Shown in pieces: positions 42,350-51,397 of a stretch of 64,000 bases of DNA. Positions within the stretch are counted from its first letter, which is position 1, and every line of letters begins with the position of its first letter. Made by a program: the position numbers and the translations under genes. This DNA is from Flavobacterium sp. HBTb2-11-1 (GTDB taxonomy: Bacteria > Bacteroidota > Bacteroidia > Flavobacteriales > Flavobacteriaceae). The notes beneath the pieces were generated by a model that was given only the letters and a program-made list of their open reading frames with translations, was not told where the DNA came from and made no database searches. The stretch is taken from NCBI RefSeq assembly GCF_009826975.1, contig NZ_WUMO01000011.1, positions 62,001 through 126,000 of the forward strand, written 5' to 3'.

Positions 42350-42997
42350 TTAATCTAATTTATTGATGTAGTATTTCGGGTATTTACTCGCTACAAAGGT
42401 AAATTGATTTTTTGATAATGGCTGATTGGTTTTAAAAGAATTAACGGTTAAAGTTGTTTTTGTTCCGTTTTTTCCAGTTTCAATCAAATTGTAAATGTGT
42501 TTTGTCTGAACGTCAATACCTAACAAAATTTCTTTTCTTTGGTCTTTTCCGCTAGTTGGAACTAATTTGATATATTGAATTTTTCTTCCTTTTACATTCT
42601 GAACGATGTCCATGTTGTATTTGTAGCCAGAATTGAAGAAAGTAAGCATTTTTGAAGGAGTAATTGCATTATCATCTTTCTCGTTTACTTTAGAAATGGT
42701 AACTTCTTCGTCTTCAGGAACGATAGTGTATGTTTTTTGACCGTCAAAGATTTTAGTAACGCCCATGAAATTCAAAACATATTGATTTCCTTTCATAGTT
42801 ACGTTTCCTTTACTGTCTTGATTGATATTTTCTTTGGCATTATTCAAAGAATATTTAAAATCGATAACAATATTGTCGTAGCTTTTTATTTTAGAAGTTA
42901 CTTCGTTCAATAAATCTTTCGCTTTTTTATCTTGAGCCTGAATAGAAGTGAAGCTCAAAAGCAAAATAATTGCCATTTGAAAACACTTTTTAGTCAT
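42350..42997 (-). CDS. lolA: LolA-like outer-membrane lipoprotein carrier
   Basis: In-frame ATGs exist at 43087, 43042 and 42997. I choose 42997 because it leads straight into a signal peptide (MTKKCFQMAIILLLSFTSIQAQ) and gives 215 residues, usual for LolA. The start at 43087 lies inside ftsK. The LolA fold is suggested by LLNEVTSKIKSYDNIVIDFKYSL, KGNVTMKGNQYVLNFMG and IQYIKLVPTSGK. It carries lipoproteins across the periplasm. It sits between ftsK and lptG, a common envelope-biogenesis order in Flavobacteriia. Confidence 0.87.
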   Translation of the reverse strand: MTKKCFQMAIILLLSFTSIQAQDKKAKDLLNEVTSKIKSYDNIVIDFKYSLNNAKENINQDSKGNVTMKGNQYVLNFMGVTKIFDGQKTYTIVPEDEEVTISKVNEKDDNAITPSKMLTFFNSGYKYNMDIVQNVKGRKIQYIKLVPTSGKDQRKEILLGIDVQTKHIYNLIETGKNGTKTTLTVNSFKTNQPLSKNQFTFVASKYPKYYINKLD

Positions 42998-43049
42998 GTT
43001 TGTGATAGAATTGTTGTTGATTTCTTGAATTTTTGCTTTCATGATTGGA

Positions 43050-45509
43050 TTAATTTTGTTCATTATTAAAAAATTGATCAAGAGCATTTAAATCTAAGAT
43101 GTTCACACTACGTGCTTTACTGCCTTCAAATGGACCAACAATACCTGCTGCCTCAAGTTGATCGATCAATCGACCCGCTCTGTTGTATCCTAATTTTAAT
43201 TTTCGTTGCAATAAAGAAGCAGAACCCTGCTGTGCATTGACAATAATCTCTGCCGCTTCTCTAAATAAAGTATCTCTTTCGGAAATATCTATATCAAGAT
43301 TGATGCCACTTTCTTCTCCAACAAACTCTGGAAGCAAATAAGCTGTAGCGTATGCCTTTTGTCCTCCAATAAAATCTGTAATTTTTTCCACTTCAGGAGT
43401 GTCGATGAAAGCACATTGCACACGAATTACGTCGTTTCCATTGGTGTATAATAAATCTCCACGTCCAATAAGCTGATCGGCTCCCTGAGTATCTAAAATG
43501 GTTCTAGAGTCAATTTTCGAAGTTACTCTAAACGCAATTCTGGCAGGGAAATTGGCTTTAATTAAACCTGTAATAACGTTTACAGACGGTCTTTGTGTTG
43601 CGATAATCAAGTGAATACCAATAGCACGGGCTAATTGAGCCAAACGAGCAATCGGAACTTCGACTTCTTTTCCTGCAGTCATAATCAAATCGGCGAACTC
43701 ATCGACAACCAAAACAATGTATGGCAAAAATCGATGTCCAGCTTCTGGATTTAATTTTCTAGACTTAAATTTTTCGTTGTATTCTTTAATATTACGAACC
43801 ATCGCATCTTTTAGCAAAGAATAACGATTATCCATCTCCACGCAAAGCGAATTTAAAGTGTTCACAACTTTTGCATTATCAGTAATAATAGCATCTTCTG
43901 TGTCGGGAAGTTTGGCTAAATAATGTCTTTCAATTTTATTGAAAAGTGTAAGCTCTACTTTTTTCGGATCGACCAAAACAAATTTTACTTCTGCTGGATG
44001 CTTTTTGTATAAAAGTGAAGTTAAAACCGCATTTAGTCCGACAGATTTTCCTTGTCCAGTTGCTCCAGCCATCAGTAAGTGAGGCATTTTGGCAAGATCG
44101 ACAACAAAAGTTTCGTTTGAAATGGTTTTTCCTAATGCAATTGGCAATTCCATTTCTGCTTCTTGGAACTTTGCTGCTCCAATAACACTTTTCATCGAAA
44201 CCATGGTTGGGTTTTTGTTCGGAACCTCAATACCGATAGTACCTTTTCCTGGAATTGGTGCAATAATACGAATTCCTAGTGCTGATAATGATAAAGCGAT
44301 ATCATCTTCTAAACTCTTAATTTTAGAAATTCTGATTCCTGCTTCTGGCACAATTTCATATAAAGTAACCGATGGTCCAACGGTTGCCTTAATTTGTGCA
44401 ATTTCAATTTTGTAGTTACGAAGCGTATCTACAATCCTGTTTTTATTTTCTTCTAATTCTTCCTGATTAATTGTAATTCCGCCAGTCGAATATTCTTTTA
44501 ATAAATCGATGGTCGGGAATTTGTAATTTGATAAATCCAAAGTCGGATCAAATAAACCGAAATCGGCAACTAGACGAGAAGCTAAATTTTCTTCAATAAT
44601 ATCTTCTTCTTCAGCCTTTTCAATTACAAAAGCTTCATCGGGATTAACTAATGGCAGTTCTTGTTTTGGAGTAATTGGTTTTAAAGTTGGATTTAAGTCA
44701 ATTTCCGAAGGATGAGAGATTGTCGGTTTTAAAGCTTCTTTATTAAGTTCAAATTGAGAATCGACAGTTTTGATGTGGATGTTGTCTAATTCAGGGTCGT
44801 TTTCTTCTTGTTTTTCTTCTACAATAGCAAATTCCTCCAAATTATAAGCACTTTCCGGCTGATTTACAGCTGGCTTTAAAGTGTCTAATTCCGATTTAAA
44901 TTCTTTTTTAGTAGAATCAAAATACGATTGAATTTTTTCTGGAGATAATTTGATTTTGAAAATCAGATAGACGATTAAACCAAAAAGCAGTGTAAGCAAA
45001 GTACCTGTTTTCCCGATATAATCTTGAAGGAATAAATTTAATTCATAACCAATTGTTCCTCCTAATTCTGGCGCAGAAGTAGCAAAGAAACCAAATAAGA
45101 TAGAAACTACTATAATAGCAAAGATATCCCAGAACCAAGTGTTTTTAAGTTTTTGAGTCGAAAGCTCTAGCGCTAAAAACATTCCGGTAAGGAAAAATAA
45201 ACGTACAAAAATGAAAGAGGCAAGTCCGAAGCCTCTGTAAATAATTAAATCGGCAAGATAAGCCCCGAATTTTCCGAGCCAGTTCTCTGCAACTTCAGTG
45301 CGGTCTCCAAGTTGGTCTACAACACTTTGGTCGTTTTGCCATTGTCCATTAACATAAAAAGAAATAAATGCAACTAATAGTGCAATAGAAAAAAGAACCA
45401 AAAGACATCCTAAAACAAATTTTTGTTGTTTAGATATTTTAAAAGATCTTTTATTTCCTTCTTGTTTGTCGTTTTTTTTATCTACAGTTTCTTTTTTATT
45501 TTTTGCCAT
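43050..45509 (-). CDS. ftsK: FtsK/SpoIIIE DNA translocase
   Basis: The protein has 819 residues. Four or five membrane segments lie in ~25-195, followed by an acidic linker (~200-320). The motor (~330-740) has the Walker A MAGATGQGKSVGLNAV, Walker B IVLVVDEFADL, and IHLIIATQRPSVNVITG. The C-terminal gamma winged helix (~750-815; SASLLQRKLKLGYNRAGRLIDQLEAAGIVGP) reads KOPS sites. It pumps chromosomal DNA through the septum and activates XerCD at dif. The neighbour lolA follows with a short overlap or gap depending on its start. Confidence 0.96.
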   Translation of the reverse strand: MAKNKKETVDKKNDKQEGNKRSFKISKQQKFVLGCLLVLFSIALLVAFISFYVNGQWQNDQSVVDQLGDRTEVAENWLGKFGAYLADLIIYRGFGLASFIFVRLFFLTGMFLALELSTQKLKNTWFWDIFAIIVVSILFGFFATSAPELGGTIGYELNLFLQDYIGKTGTLLTLLFGLIVYLIFKIKLSPEKIQSYFDSTKKEFKSELDTLKPAVNQPESAYNLEEFAIVEEKQEENDPELDNIHIKTVDSQFELNKEALKPTISHPSEIDLNPTLKPITPKQELPLVNPDEAFVIEKAEEEDIIEENLASRLVADFGLFDPTLDLSNYKFPTIDLLKEYSTGGITINQEELEENKNRIVDTLRNYKIEIAQIKATVGPSVTLYEIVPEAGIRISKIKSLEDDIALSLSALGIRIIAPIPGKGTIGIEVPNKNPTMVSMKSVIGAAKFQEAEMELPIALGKTISNETFVVDLAKMPHLLMAGATGQGKSVGLNAVLTSLLYKKHPAEVKFVLVDPKKVELTLFNKIERHYLAKLPDTEDAIITDNAKVVNTLNSLCVEMDNRYSLLKDAMVRNIKEYNEKFKSRKLNPEAGHRFLPYIVLVVDEFADLIMTAGKEVEVPIARLAQLARAIGIHLIIATQRPSVNVITGLIKANFPARIAFRVTSKIDSRTILDTQGADQLIGRGDLLYTNGNDVIRVQCAFIDTPEVEKITDFIGGQKAYATAYLLPEFVGEESGINLDIDISERDTLFREAAEIIVNAQQGSASLLQRKLKLGYNRAGRLIDQLEAAGIVGPFEGSKARSVNILDLNALDQFFNNEQN

Positions 45510-45527
45510 TCTTGCGTTTTCCTTTGC

Positions 45528-45902
45528 CTAAATAAATTTTGGAATATAAATAATCAAGCCTATTGCAATTGCAGTCATTGCGGCAAAAAATACCGCTCCG
45601 GCAGCAATATCTTTAATAAATCCGATTCGTTTGCTGTAATCAGGATGAATAAAATCGGCAATTTTTTCAACTGCTGTATTTAATCCTTCGACAGCTAAAA
45701 CTAAACCGATTGCCAAGGTTTGACAAAGCCATTCGGTTTGTGAAATATGAAAATAAAAGCCTAAAATAGTCACTATGATTCCCAATGAAAATTGAACCAT
45801 AATGCTGTGTTCAGTCTTAATTAATTTTACAGCGCCGTTAAAAGCATAAGTCATGCTTTTTAAACGGCCTGTAACAAATGTATTATCTTTTTGAAACTCC
45901 AT
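45528..45902 (-). CDS. dgkA: Diacylglycerol/undecaprenol kinase family protein
   Basis: The protein has 124 residues with three membrane segments and the DgkA signature EGLNTAVEKIADFIHP followed by IKDIAAGAVFFAAM. Small DgkA-type kinases phosphorylate diacylglycerol or, in many non-enterobacteria, undecaprenol. It lies 18 bp upstream of ftsK and 13 bp downstream of tpx, so it is probably cotranscribed. Confidence 0.92.
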   Translation of the reverse strand: MEFQKDNTFVTGRLKSMTYAFNGAVKLIKTEHSIMVQFSLGIIVTILGFYFHISQTEWLCQTLAIGLVLAVEGLNTAVEKIADFIHPDYSKRIGFIKDIAAGAVFFAAMTAIAIGLIIYIPKFI

Positions 45903-45915
45903 TTACAGGAAAATA

Positions 45916-46413
45916 TTATAATGCTGCTAAAGCTGCTTCGTAATTTGGTTCGTTTGCAATCTCTGCTACTTGTTCTGTGTGAACGACTTTTCCGTTAGCA
46001 TCAACAACAATGATCGCTCTTGAGTGTAGACCTGCTAATGGTCCGTCAACAATCTCTAATCCATTTGCTTTACCAAAAGCACCAGTTTGGAAATCTGATA
46101 AGTTTACCACATTTTCTAAGCCTTCAGCACCGCAGAAACGTTTTTGAGCAAAAGGTAAATCTCTAGAAATACATAAAACAGTAGTGTTTTCTAATCCGCT
46201 AGCGCTTTCGTTGAATTTTCTAACAGATGCTGCACAAGTTCCTGTATCAACACTTGGGAAAATATTTAAAACTAATTTTTTACCAGCGAAATTGCTTAAT
46301 GAAGCAACTGATAAATCGTTTTGTACTAATTTGAAGTCAGCTAATTGCGATCCAACAGCTGGTAATTCGCCTGATGTATGAACTGGATTTCCTCCTAATG
46401 TGATAGATGCCAT
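45916..46413 (-). CDS. tpx: Thiol peroxidase (atypical 2-Cys peroxiredoxin)
   Basis: The protein has 165 residues and is cytoplasmic. NIFPSVDTGTCAASVRKFNE holds the peroxidatic Cys in the Tpx form of the TxxC motif, and CISRDLPFAQKRFCG holds the resolving Cys. It reduces alkyl and hydrogen peroxide with thioredoxin. A -7 element (TACTTTTG, minus strand 46447-46440) lies 27 bp upstream. Confidence 0.95.
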   Translation of the reverse strand: MASITLGGNPVHTSGELPAVGSQLADFKLVQNDLSVASLSNFAGKKLVLNIFPSVDTGTCAASVRKFNESASGLENTTVLCISRDLPFAQKRFCGAEGLENVVNLSDFQTGAFGKANGLEIVDGPLAGLHSRAIIVVDANGKVVHTEQVAEIANEPNYEAALAAL

Positions 46414-46644
46414 GATTTTTGTTTAAAATTAATGAGGCTCAAAAGTAAGGATTAATATTTGAATCTAAAAGTATTTGTTAAGGGTTTAAGGAGAGATTAA
46501 GGATGGATTTTGGATAGCCACGAATTCATCAATTTATCTAATAATTTTAGATTTTAGAGAATAGATTTTAGATTTATTATGTCTGTAAGGCTGAGCAAAG
46601 TCAAAGTAAAGAAGTGTGTTTAAGTTGAGTATTGCAACTTTTAG

Positions 46645-46765
46645 TTGCCTCCAGCTTTAGCTGGAGGTTTTATAATTGACTGTAAAGGGCTTTAGCCAAA
46701 TGCTTAAGTTTGGCTAAAGCCTTTTTAACGCATGTTTGCTTACCTCCAGCTAAAGCTGGAGGCAA
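46645..46765. repeat. Composite nested palindrome
   Basis: Outer 24-bp arms at 46645-46668 and 46742-46765 are perfect inverse complements, and each is itself a hairpin (CCTCCAGCT-N2-AGCTGGAGG). Between them lies the GGCTTTAGCCAA/TTGGCTAAAGCC hairpin (46688-46721), the same stem as at 4197-4233. So three hairpins are nested in one large cruciform-capable unit. Confidence 0.8.
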
Positions 46766-46869
46766 TTGATTTGTGTTTAATATCTAGATAAATCGAAACG
46801 TTTTTGAAACCTTTTATCCGCGAGAGGGATAGGAGCTGGCTACCGAAGTAGCGCGGATAGCCCGACAGC

Positions 46870-46922
46870 ATCCCGATAAAAGGGCGTATATGCGCAAAGT
46901 GAGTTAGCCCTTTTATCGGGAT
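46870..46922. repeat. Intergenic palindrome
   Basis: ATCCCGATAAAAGGGC (46870-46885) pairs perfectly with GCCCTTTTATCGGGAT (46907-46922) around 21 bp. The flanks (CGCGGATAGCCCGACAGC, TGGTGGCTCGCCC) look like the rest of a known-style Flavobacterium dispersed element. No gene is visible in 46414-47115. Confidence 0.7.
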
Positions 46923-47043
46923 GGTGGCTCGCCCAAATTATTTTAAATTTTAGAATGTAGATTTTTGATTTGCTTTACGTGGGCTTCGACTCCGCTCAGC
47001 CTGACAAAGATTGCTTGAAAACTGCGACTGAACACTGTAAACT

Positions 47044-47075
47044 AAAAAAAGCGTCCCTAAATTAGAAACGCTTTC
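47044..47075 (-). terminator. Terminator after the DUF6952 gene
   Basis: On the minus strand GAAAGCGT pairs with ACGCTTT and is followed by TTTTTAG, about 40 bp beyond the stop. Confidence 0.65.
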
Positions 47076-47115
47076 TCAGCTTTGTTTTTTTATTTATTCT
47101 TGGGAAGGGGTCGAT

Positions 47116-47373
47116 TTACTTATCGATTGAACCTAAAACACGTTTCATGAACGTATTTAAAGCTTCTTTTTTGTCTGTTCCTTGAGCAACTAATTTTTGT
47201 ACTTCAAGGGCGCCATACATATTTGAAATCAATTCACCGATTACATCTAATTCTTCGTCTTTTAGAGAAGGAATTTCCGTCATCGCTTCTAGAACTTCGA
47301 TCGTTTCAATGATATAATCCTGATCGTTTTCTTCGATGAATTGTGTTAAATGCTTAATTACTGGTAATTTCAT
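47116..47373 (-). CDS. DUF6952-like small acidic protein
   Basis: The protein has 85 residues, is helical and has no signal peptide. It begins MKLPVIKHLTQFIEENDQDYI and ends KRVLGSIDK. It resembles the short Flavobacteriia proteins (DUF6952) encoded next to thioredoxin and peroxiredoxin, as here. The function is unknown; the neighbourhood suggests a role in redox or peroxide defence. Confidence 0.75.
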   Translation of the reverse strand: MKLPVIKHLTQFIEENDQDYIIETIEVLEAMTEIPSLKDEELDVIGELISNMYGALEVQKLVAQGTDKKEALNTFMKRVLGSIDK

Positions 47374-47482
47374 AGTTTAGACTTCTTAGATTTTTAGACA
47401 TTCTTAGACTTCTTAGACCTTTTTTAGTTTGTAGACAACTTCTAAGAAGTCTAAAAATCTAAGTTAGTCTAACGATCTAAAA
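47374..47482. repeat. Inverted-repeat cluster of TTAGACTTCTTAGA type
   Basis: TTAGACTTCTTAGA-type units (two copies) are followed by their complement TCTAAGAAGTCTAA, making a stem between the thioredoxin and DUF6952 genes. Similar TTAG-rich repeats lie at 47816-48010 and 50870-51030. Confidence 0.6.
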
Positions 47483-47791
47483 TTAAACAATTGCGTTTAC
47501 AAGATCGATTAAAACTTCTTGTTTGTTAGTTTGCGTTTCGCCCACTAATTGTCCGTTTACGAAAGTTGCAAATGTTGGCAAGTTGCTCACATTAGCTAAT
47601 TTTCTTGATTCAGGAGAATTTTCTGCATCAACCAAAACAAAAGTGATAGCTTCATTTTCTGTGGCTAATTTTTTGAATTTTGGTTTCATAATACGGCAAT
47701 TTCCACACCATGATGCTGAATATTGCACTACTACTTTTTCGTTTTTAGCAACTAAATCTGCTAACGTATCTTCGTTTAAGTCGATTAACAT
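47483..47791 (-). CDS. Thioredoxin-family protein with CGNC active site
   Basis: The protein has 102 residues with a complete thioredoxin fold and no signal peptide. The active site is WCGNC (ASWCGNCRIMKPKFKKLA) rather than the WCGPC of standard thioredoxins, and the cis-Pro is in NLPTFATFVNG. The change before the resolving Cys should shift redox potential. It lies between DUF6952 and a 2-Cys peroxiredoxin, so it may be that enzyme's dedicated reductant. Confidence 0.9.
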   Translation of the reverse strand: MLIDLNEDTLADLVAKNEKVVVQYSASWCGNCRIMKPKFKKLATENEAITFVLVDAENSPESRKLANVSNLPTFATFVNGQLVGETQTNKQEVLIDLVNAIV

Positions 47792-47815
47792 AAGTTTTAT
47801 TTTTAAGACACTAAG

Positions 47816-48010
47816 TCGCTAAGGTTCTAAGATGCTAAGTTTGCTCTCGAACCGAATAACTTGTGTGGATTTATTTTGATTTTTTTTTAAGTCATTGAGA
47901 TTCTAAGATCTAAGTTTAATCTTAGAATCTCTTGACTTTTATTGTAGAATTGTATTTAAGATTCAAAAGTTAAGTTTAAAAACTTAGCAACTTAGAACCT
48001 TAGTATCTGA
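47816..48010. repeat. Inverted TTAG-rich repeats between thioredoxin and peroxiredoxin
   Basis: CTAAGGTTCTAAG near 47819 and CTTAGAACCTTAG near 47990 are perfect inverse complements. Inside is a perfect hairpin, AGATTCTAAGAT/ATCTTAGAATCT (~47889-47930). These are common Flavobacterium intergenic repeats and may stabilise or end transcripts. Confidence 0.6.
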
Positions 48011-48015
48011 GCAGC

Positions 48016-48654
48016 TTAATTAGCGCTTAAGTATTCAGCAGTGCTTAATCTATCTGCAGTCATAGCTTCTTTACCAGCTTCCCAGTTTGCAGGACAAACT
48101 TCACCTTTAGTTTGGATGTGCGTGTAAGCGTCAACCATTCTTAAGTATTCGTTTACGTTACGTCCTAATGGCATATCGTTTACGCTTTCGTGGAAAATTT
48201 TTCCAGTCTCGTCAATTAGGTAAGTAGCTCTGTAAGTTACGTTTGAACCTTCGATGATAACTGAATCTGTATCTTCGCTGTAGCTTGTAGATTCGATATC
48301 AAGAATACCTAAAATGTTAGCTAAGTTACGGTTTGTATCAGCTAAGATTGGGTAAGTAACACCTTCGATTCCACCATTGTTTTTTGGAGTATTTAACCAA
48401 GCAAAGTGAACTTCGTTTGTGTCGCAAGAAGCACCAATTACGATAGTATTTCTTTTTTCGAATTCTGGTAATGCAGCTTGAAAGGCGTGTAATTCAGTTG
48501 GACATACAAAAGTAAAATCTTTTGGGTACCAAAATAAAAGTACTTTTTTATTGTTGTTTACTGCTTCTTCAAAAATGTTGATTTTTAAGTTGTCACCCAT
48601 TTCTGAGATAGCATCTACTGCAATACTTGGGAATTTTTTTCCTACTAAAGACAT
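48016..48654 (-). CDS. Typical 2-Cys peroxiredoxin (AhpC/Prx1 type)
   Basis: The protein has 212 residues and is cytoplasmic. The peroxidatic site DFTFVCPTEL and the resolving site GEVCPANW are both present. It decomposes hydrogen and alkyl peroxides. Bacteroidota have no adjacent AhpF here, so thioredoxin is the likely reductant. A Bacteroidota promoter is visible upstream (TTG-N21-TACTTTTG on the minus strand, -7 at 48695-48688). Confidence 0.95.
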   Translation of the reverse strand: MSLVGKKFPSIAVDAISEMGDNLKINIFEEAVNNNKKVLLFWYPKDFTFVCPTELHAFQAALPEFEKRNTIVIGASCDTNEVHFAWLNTPKNNGGIEGVTYPILADTNRNLANILGILDIESTSYSEDTDSVIIEGSNVTYRATYLIDETGKIFHESVNDMPLGRNVNEYLRMVDAYTHIQTKGEVCPANWEAGKEAMTADRLSTAEYLSAN

Positions 48655-48687
48655 AATATTCGTTTTACGTTAAAAATTTATTTGGTG

Positions 48688-48719
48688 CAAAAGTAGGGCA
48701 TAAGTACAGGTTCTTACAA
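48688..48719 (-). promoter_or_regulatory. Promoter of the peroxiredoxin gene
   Basis: Minus-strand -33 TTG (48719-48717), 21-bp spacer and -7 TACTTTTG (48695-48688), 34 bp before the start codon. This fits the Bacteroidota sigma-A consensus. Confidence 0.6.
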
Positions 48720-48777
48720 TAAGATGTGATTATAAATATTTATAAGTTGATAAATTTTGACTATTTAATATTTTAAC

Positions 48778-50391
48778 TTATTGAATGTCAATATTTACTG
48801 GTAAAACGCCGTTGGAAATATTTTTTTCTAAAAATTGAACTCCTGCTGTTTTTTGAAATTCTTCAAAATCCTGATATGCCTGAATTAATCCTAAAGCTTT
48901 TTTCAAGTTAGGAATTAAAGGCAATGCGTATGGATTTCCGAAAACAAAAACAATGCATTTTTTGGTCTGTAATAATTCAGAAAGCAATTCAAAAACTTCA
49001 TTATTAACTTCGAAATTGTGCAATGGTTTTGCTTTTGGAACAAACAATGAAATTAAAATGGTATCAAAATTTTCTAATTCTTTTTTGATTGTCGAAATAT
49101 CCGAAGTTTCTAAATTTTCAAAAGCAAATTCTGGTGAAGGTAATTTTGCATTTAAAGTTTTGAAAAATGTGTTCTCGGTATTTTTATATAAGCTCAGTTT
49201 GGCTAATTTGCTGTTTTTCTGAGCTTCAAAAGCTAAATCAGAAATTCCGTTATCGATGATTTTAGTAATAGCATTTTGAGCAATTTCAAAATTTAAATTT
49301 GATGTTTTTTCGAAGTTCAAGTCGCCTGAAACAGCCGTGTTTCCAGAAAGAATTCCGGCTTTTTCTTTGGCTTTCATAATTCTGTTGTAGCTTTCAAAAA
49401 TACGGTCTGGCGAAGCATTTTTATAAATCGCTTCAATTCCTTCAGGAACATTTTCGGCGAAACATAAAATATCATTTCCAGCATTAAAAGCTTCCCATTC
49501 TAATTGACCTTTGGTTTCATACAATTTAGAAACGCTGTGCATGTTTAAAGCATCAGAAATTACTAAACCATCATAACCTAATTTATCACGTAAGAGACCC
49601 TGAATGATTGCTTTTGACAAAGTTGCTGAGATATCTTTTCCGTCATTTAAACTCGGAACCGATAAATGTCCGATCATGATCGAATCGACATTGTTTTCAA
49701 TTCCTTTAATGAATGGATATAATTCGTTATCTAATAATTCTTCCAAAGTTTGTTTTAAAACAGGCAATCCTAAATGCGAATCGACATTAGTATTTCCGTG
49801 TCCAGGGAAGTGTTTTAGACAGCCTAAAACGCCAACTTCTGACATTCCTTTTAAATATTCGATAGCAAAATCGGCTACTTTTTCTTTGTTTTCACCAAAA
49901 GAGCGATAACCAATAACGGGATTATTTGGATTATTGTTGATGTCTGCCAAAGGCGATAAATTATACTGAATTCCGGCTGCTTTTAAATCTAAACCGATTT
50001 GTTTTCCAACTTCGTATACCAAATTGGCTTTGTTTTCTGGCAAAGCGCCAAGCGTAATCGCATACGGATATTGCGGTGTTTTTTCAATTCGCATGGCCAA
50101 TCCCCATTCCGCATCAATACTGATTAAAAGTGGAGTAGAAGCGGCTTTTTGATAACGTACGATCAAAGCTTTGATTTTATCATAGCTGTCATCATTAAAA
50201 ACTACTTTTTTCTTGCTTTCGTAATTGGTTGCAGCACTCGCACGGCTGTGAAAAAAAGTCAGTCCGCCAATATTATGTTCTTTTATAAGGCGTTCGGTTT
50301 CTTGAATATTTTCTTCAGTATCATTGATGAATACTGCTGGAAAGAAAAATTGTCCTATTTTTTGTCGTAATGCTTCGGCGGTAATTTTCAT
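48778..50391 (-). CDS. GH3 family beta-N-acetylhexosaminidase (NagZ-like)
   Basis: I choose the ATG at 50391, 2 bp after the GNAT stop (TAATAATG), over one 24 bp upstream. The product has 537 residues and no signal peptide. The NagZ loop KHFPGHGNTNVDSHLGLP carries the Asp-His acid/base pair, and the nucleophile Asp is in VISDALNMHS. A C-terminal alpha/beta domain (~355-537) is present. NagZ enzymes remove GlcNAc from anhydro-muropeptides. The cytoplasmic location plus AmpG-like transporter and AnmK in the same cluster support wall recycling. Confidence 0.88.
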   Translation of the reverse strand: MKITAEALRQKIGQFFFPAVFINDTEENIQETERLIKEHNIGGLTFFHSRASAATNYESKKKVVFNDDSYDKIKALIVRYQKAASTPLLISIDAEWGLAMRIEKTPQYPYAITLGALPENKANLVYEVGKQIGLDLKAAGIQYNLSPLADINNNPNNPVIGYRSFGENKEKVADFAIEYLKGMSEVGVLGCLKHFPGHGNTNVDSHLGLPVLKQTLEELLDNELYPFIKGIENNVDSIMIGHLSVPSLNDGKDISATLSKAIIQGLLRDKLGYDGLVISDALNMHSVSKLYETKGQLEWEAFNAGNDILCFAENVPEGIEAIYKNASPDRIFESYNRIMKAKEKAGILSGNTAVSGDLNFEKTSNLNFEIAQNAITKIIDNGISDLAFEAQKNSKLAKLSLYKNTENTFFKTLNAKLPSPEFAFENLETSDISTIKKELENFDTILISLFVPKAKPLHNFEVNNEVFELLSELLQTKKCIVFVFGNPYALPLIPNLKKALGLIQAYQDFEEFQKTAGVQFLEKNISNGVLPVNIDIQ

Positions 50392-50393
50392 TA

Positions 50394-50843
50394 TTATAAA
50401 GTCTTTTTCATGCAAACACTATTATCCATTTTCTCGTATGGAGGATAATTAGGAATTATGCTATAATTTAATTTTTGATATAAGTTGATGGCTTCCGGTT
50501 GGTTTTTTCCGGTTTCTAAAATCGTATAAGTATAACCGACTTCTTTTGCCCAGATTTCAAGTGCTGCTAAAATGGCAGAAGCGATTCCTTTTTTTCTATG
50601 ATCTGGACGAACGTACATTCGTTTAATTTCTGTCGTATCTGGTTCTTTTTCGCGAAAAGCGCCGCAGCCAACAGGAATTCCATTTTCATAATACACGATT
50701 GTATGTTTTATTTTGTCGGTTTTATTAAACTGATTATAAAACGCATGATCTTCGCCATCTCGAATCGCTAAATCTTGATCTAACAAAACAACCAGATTTA
50801 TAAAATCGGTATCGTCTGAATTAGTGCGTTTTAAAGTAACCAT
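50394..50843 (-). CDS. GNAT family N-acetyltransferase
   Basis: The protein has 149 residues. GNAT core motifs are RMYVRPDHRKKGIASAIL (acetyl-CoA loop) and TILETGKNQPEAINLYQKLNYS. It resembles the small PhnO/YesJ-like acetyltransferases; the substrate is unknown. It lies just before the GH3 gene with a 2-bp gap. Repeats (TTAAGGCATTAAG and complement, 50878-51027) fill the gap upstream. Confidence 0.9.
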   Translation of the reverse strand: MVTLKRTNSDDTDFINLVVLLDQDLAIRDGEDHAFYNQFNKTDKIKHTIVYYENGIPVGCGAFREKEPDTTEIKRMYVRPDHRKKGIASAILAALEIWAKEVGYTYTILETGKNQPEAINLYQKLNYSIIPNYPPYEKMDNSVCMKKTL

Positions 50844-51034
50844 GTCAAATAAATTTAGGTATCTTGTTTTTTACATTAAGGCATTAAGTTCATAAAGCTA
50901 TGGCTTAAATTGCTTAACCTATTCGAGGTAAAAGAAAATTAAGCTTAGCGTCTTAGTTTTACTTTATTTTATTCTTTTCAACAAGAAAGTTCATAAAGCT
51001 TGGGTTAAATTACTTAATGTCTTAATGGTAAAAA

Positions 51035-51376
51035 TTATTTCAACTTTGCCTTCTTTTGTTTAGCCAATTGTTTTTTAGTTTCAAGCGCTTTTTCCAATCG
51101 GTTTTTAAAACGGAAAAGTTTTGGCAATCCTTCCAATCGGTCTTCAATTGTGATGATTTCGTAAACCACAATTGCTTTTTCTAAAACGCGGATTTCATTG
51201 TCCAGATCGTTTTCGTTTTTGTAGATTGTTGCTAATCGATCGTAAGGATGATTTCCTTTAAAGCCTTCTGCAACATTTTCTTCATACAACTCAATCGCTT
51301 TTTCAAGATTTCCGTTTTTTTCGAACTCTGATCCTTTCAGATTTCGTTCGTTCTGCAAATTCTCATTGATTTCCAT
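51035..51376 (-). CDS. Small TPR-like protein
   Basis: The protein has 113 residues with no signal peptide. Two TPR-like helical pairs are visible: KGSEFEKNGNLEKAIELYEENV and YDRLATIYKNENDLDNEIRVLEKAI. A lysine-rich C-terminus follows (KKQLAKQKKAKLK). It lies 21 bp after the MFS gene. It is probably a protein-interaction module; the partner is unknown. Confidence 0.8.
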   Translation of the reverse strand: MEINENLQNERNLKGSEFEKNGNLEKAIELYEENVAEGFKGNHPYDRLATIYKNENDLDNEIRVLEKAIVVYEIITIEDRLEGLPKLFRFKNRLEKALETKKQLAKQKKAKLK

Positions 51377-51397
51377 AGGTTAAAGTTTGATTTGGGA

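Noticed and set aside
42998..43087. Longer lolA start
   Set aside because: It lies in the 3' end of ftsK and would bury the signal peptide 30 residues inside.
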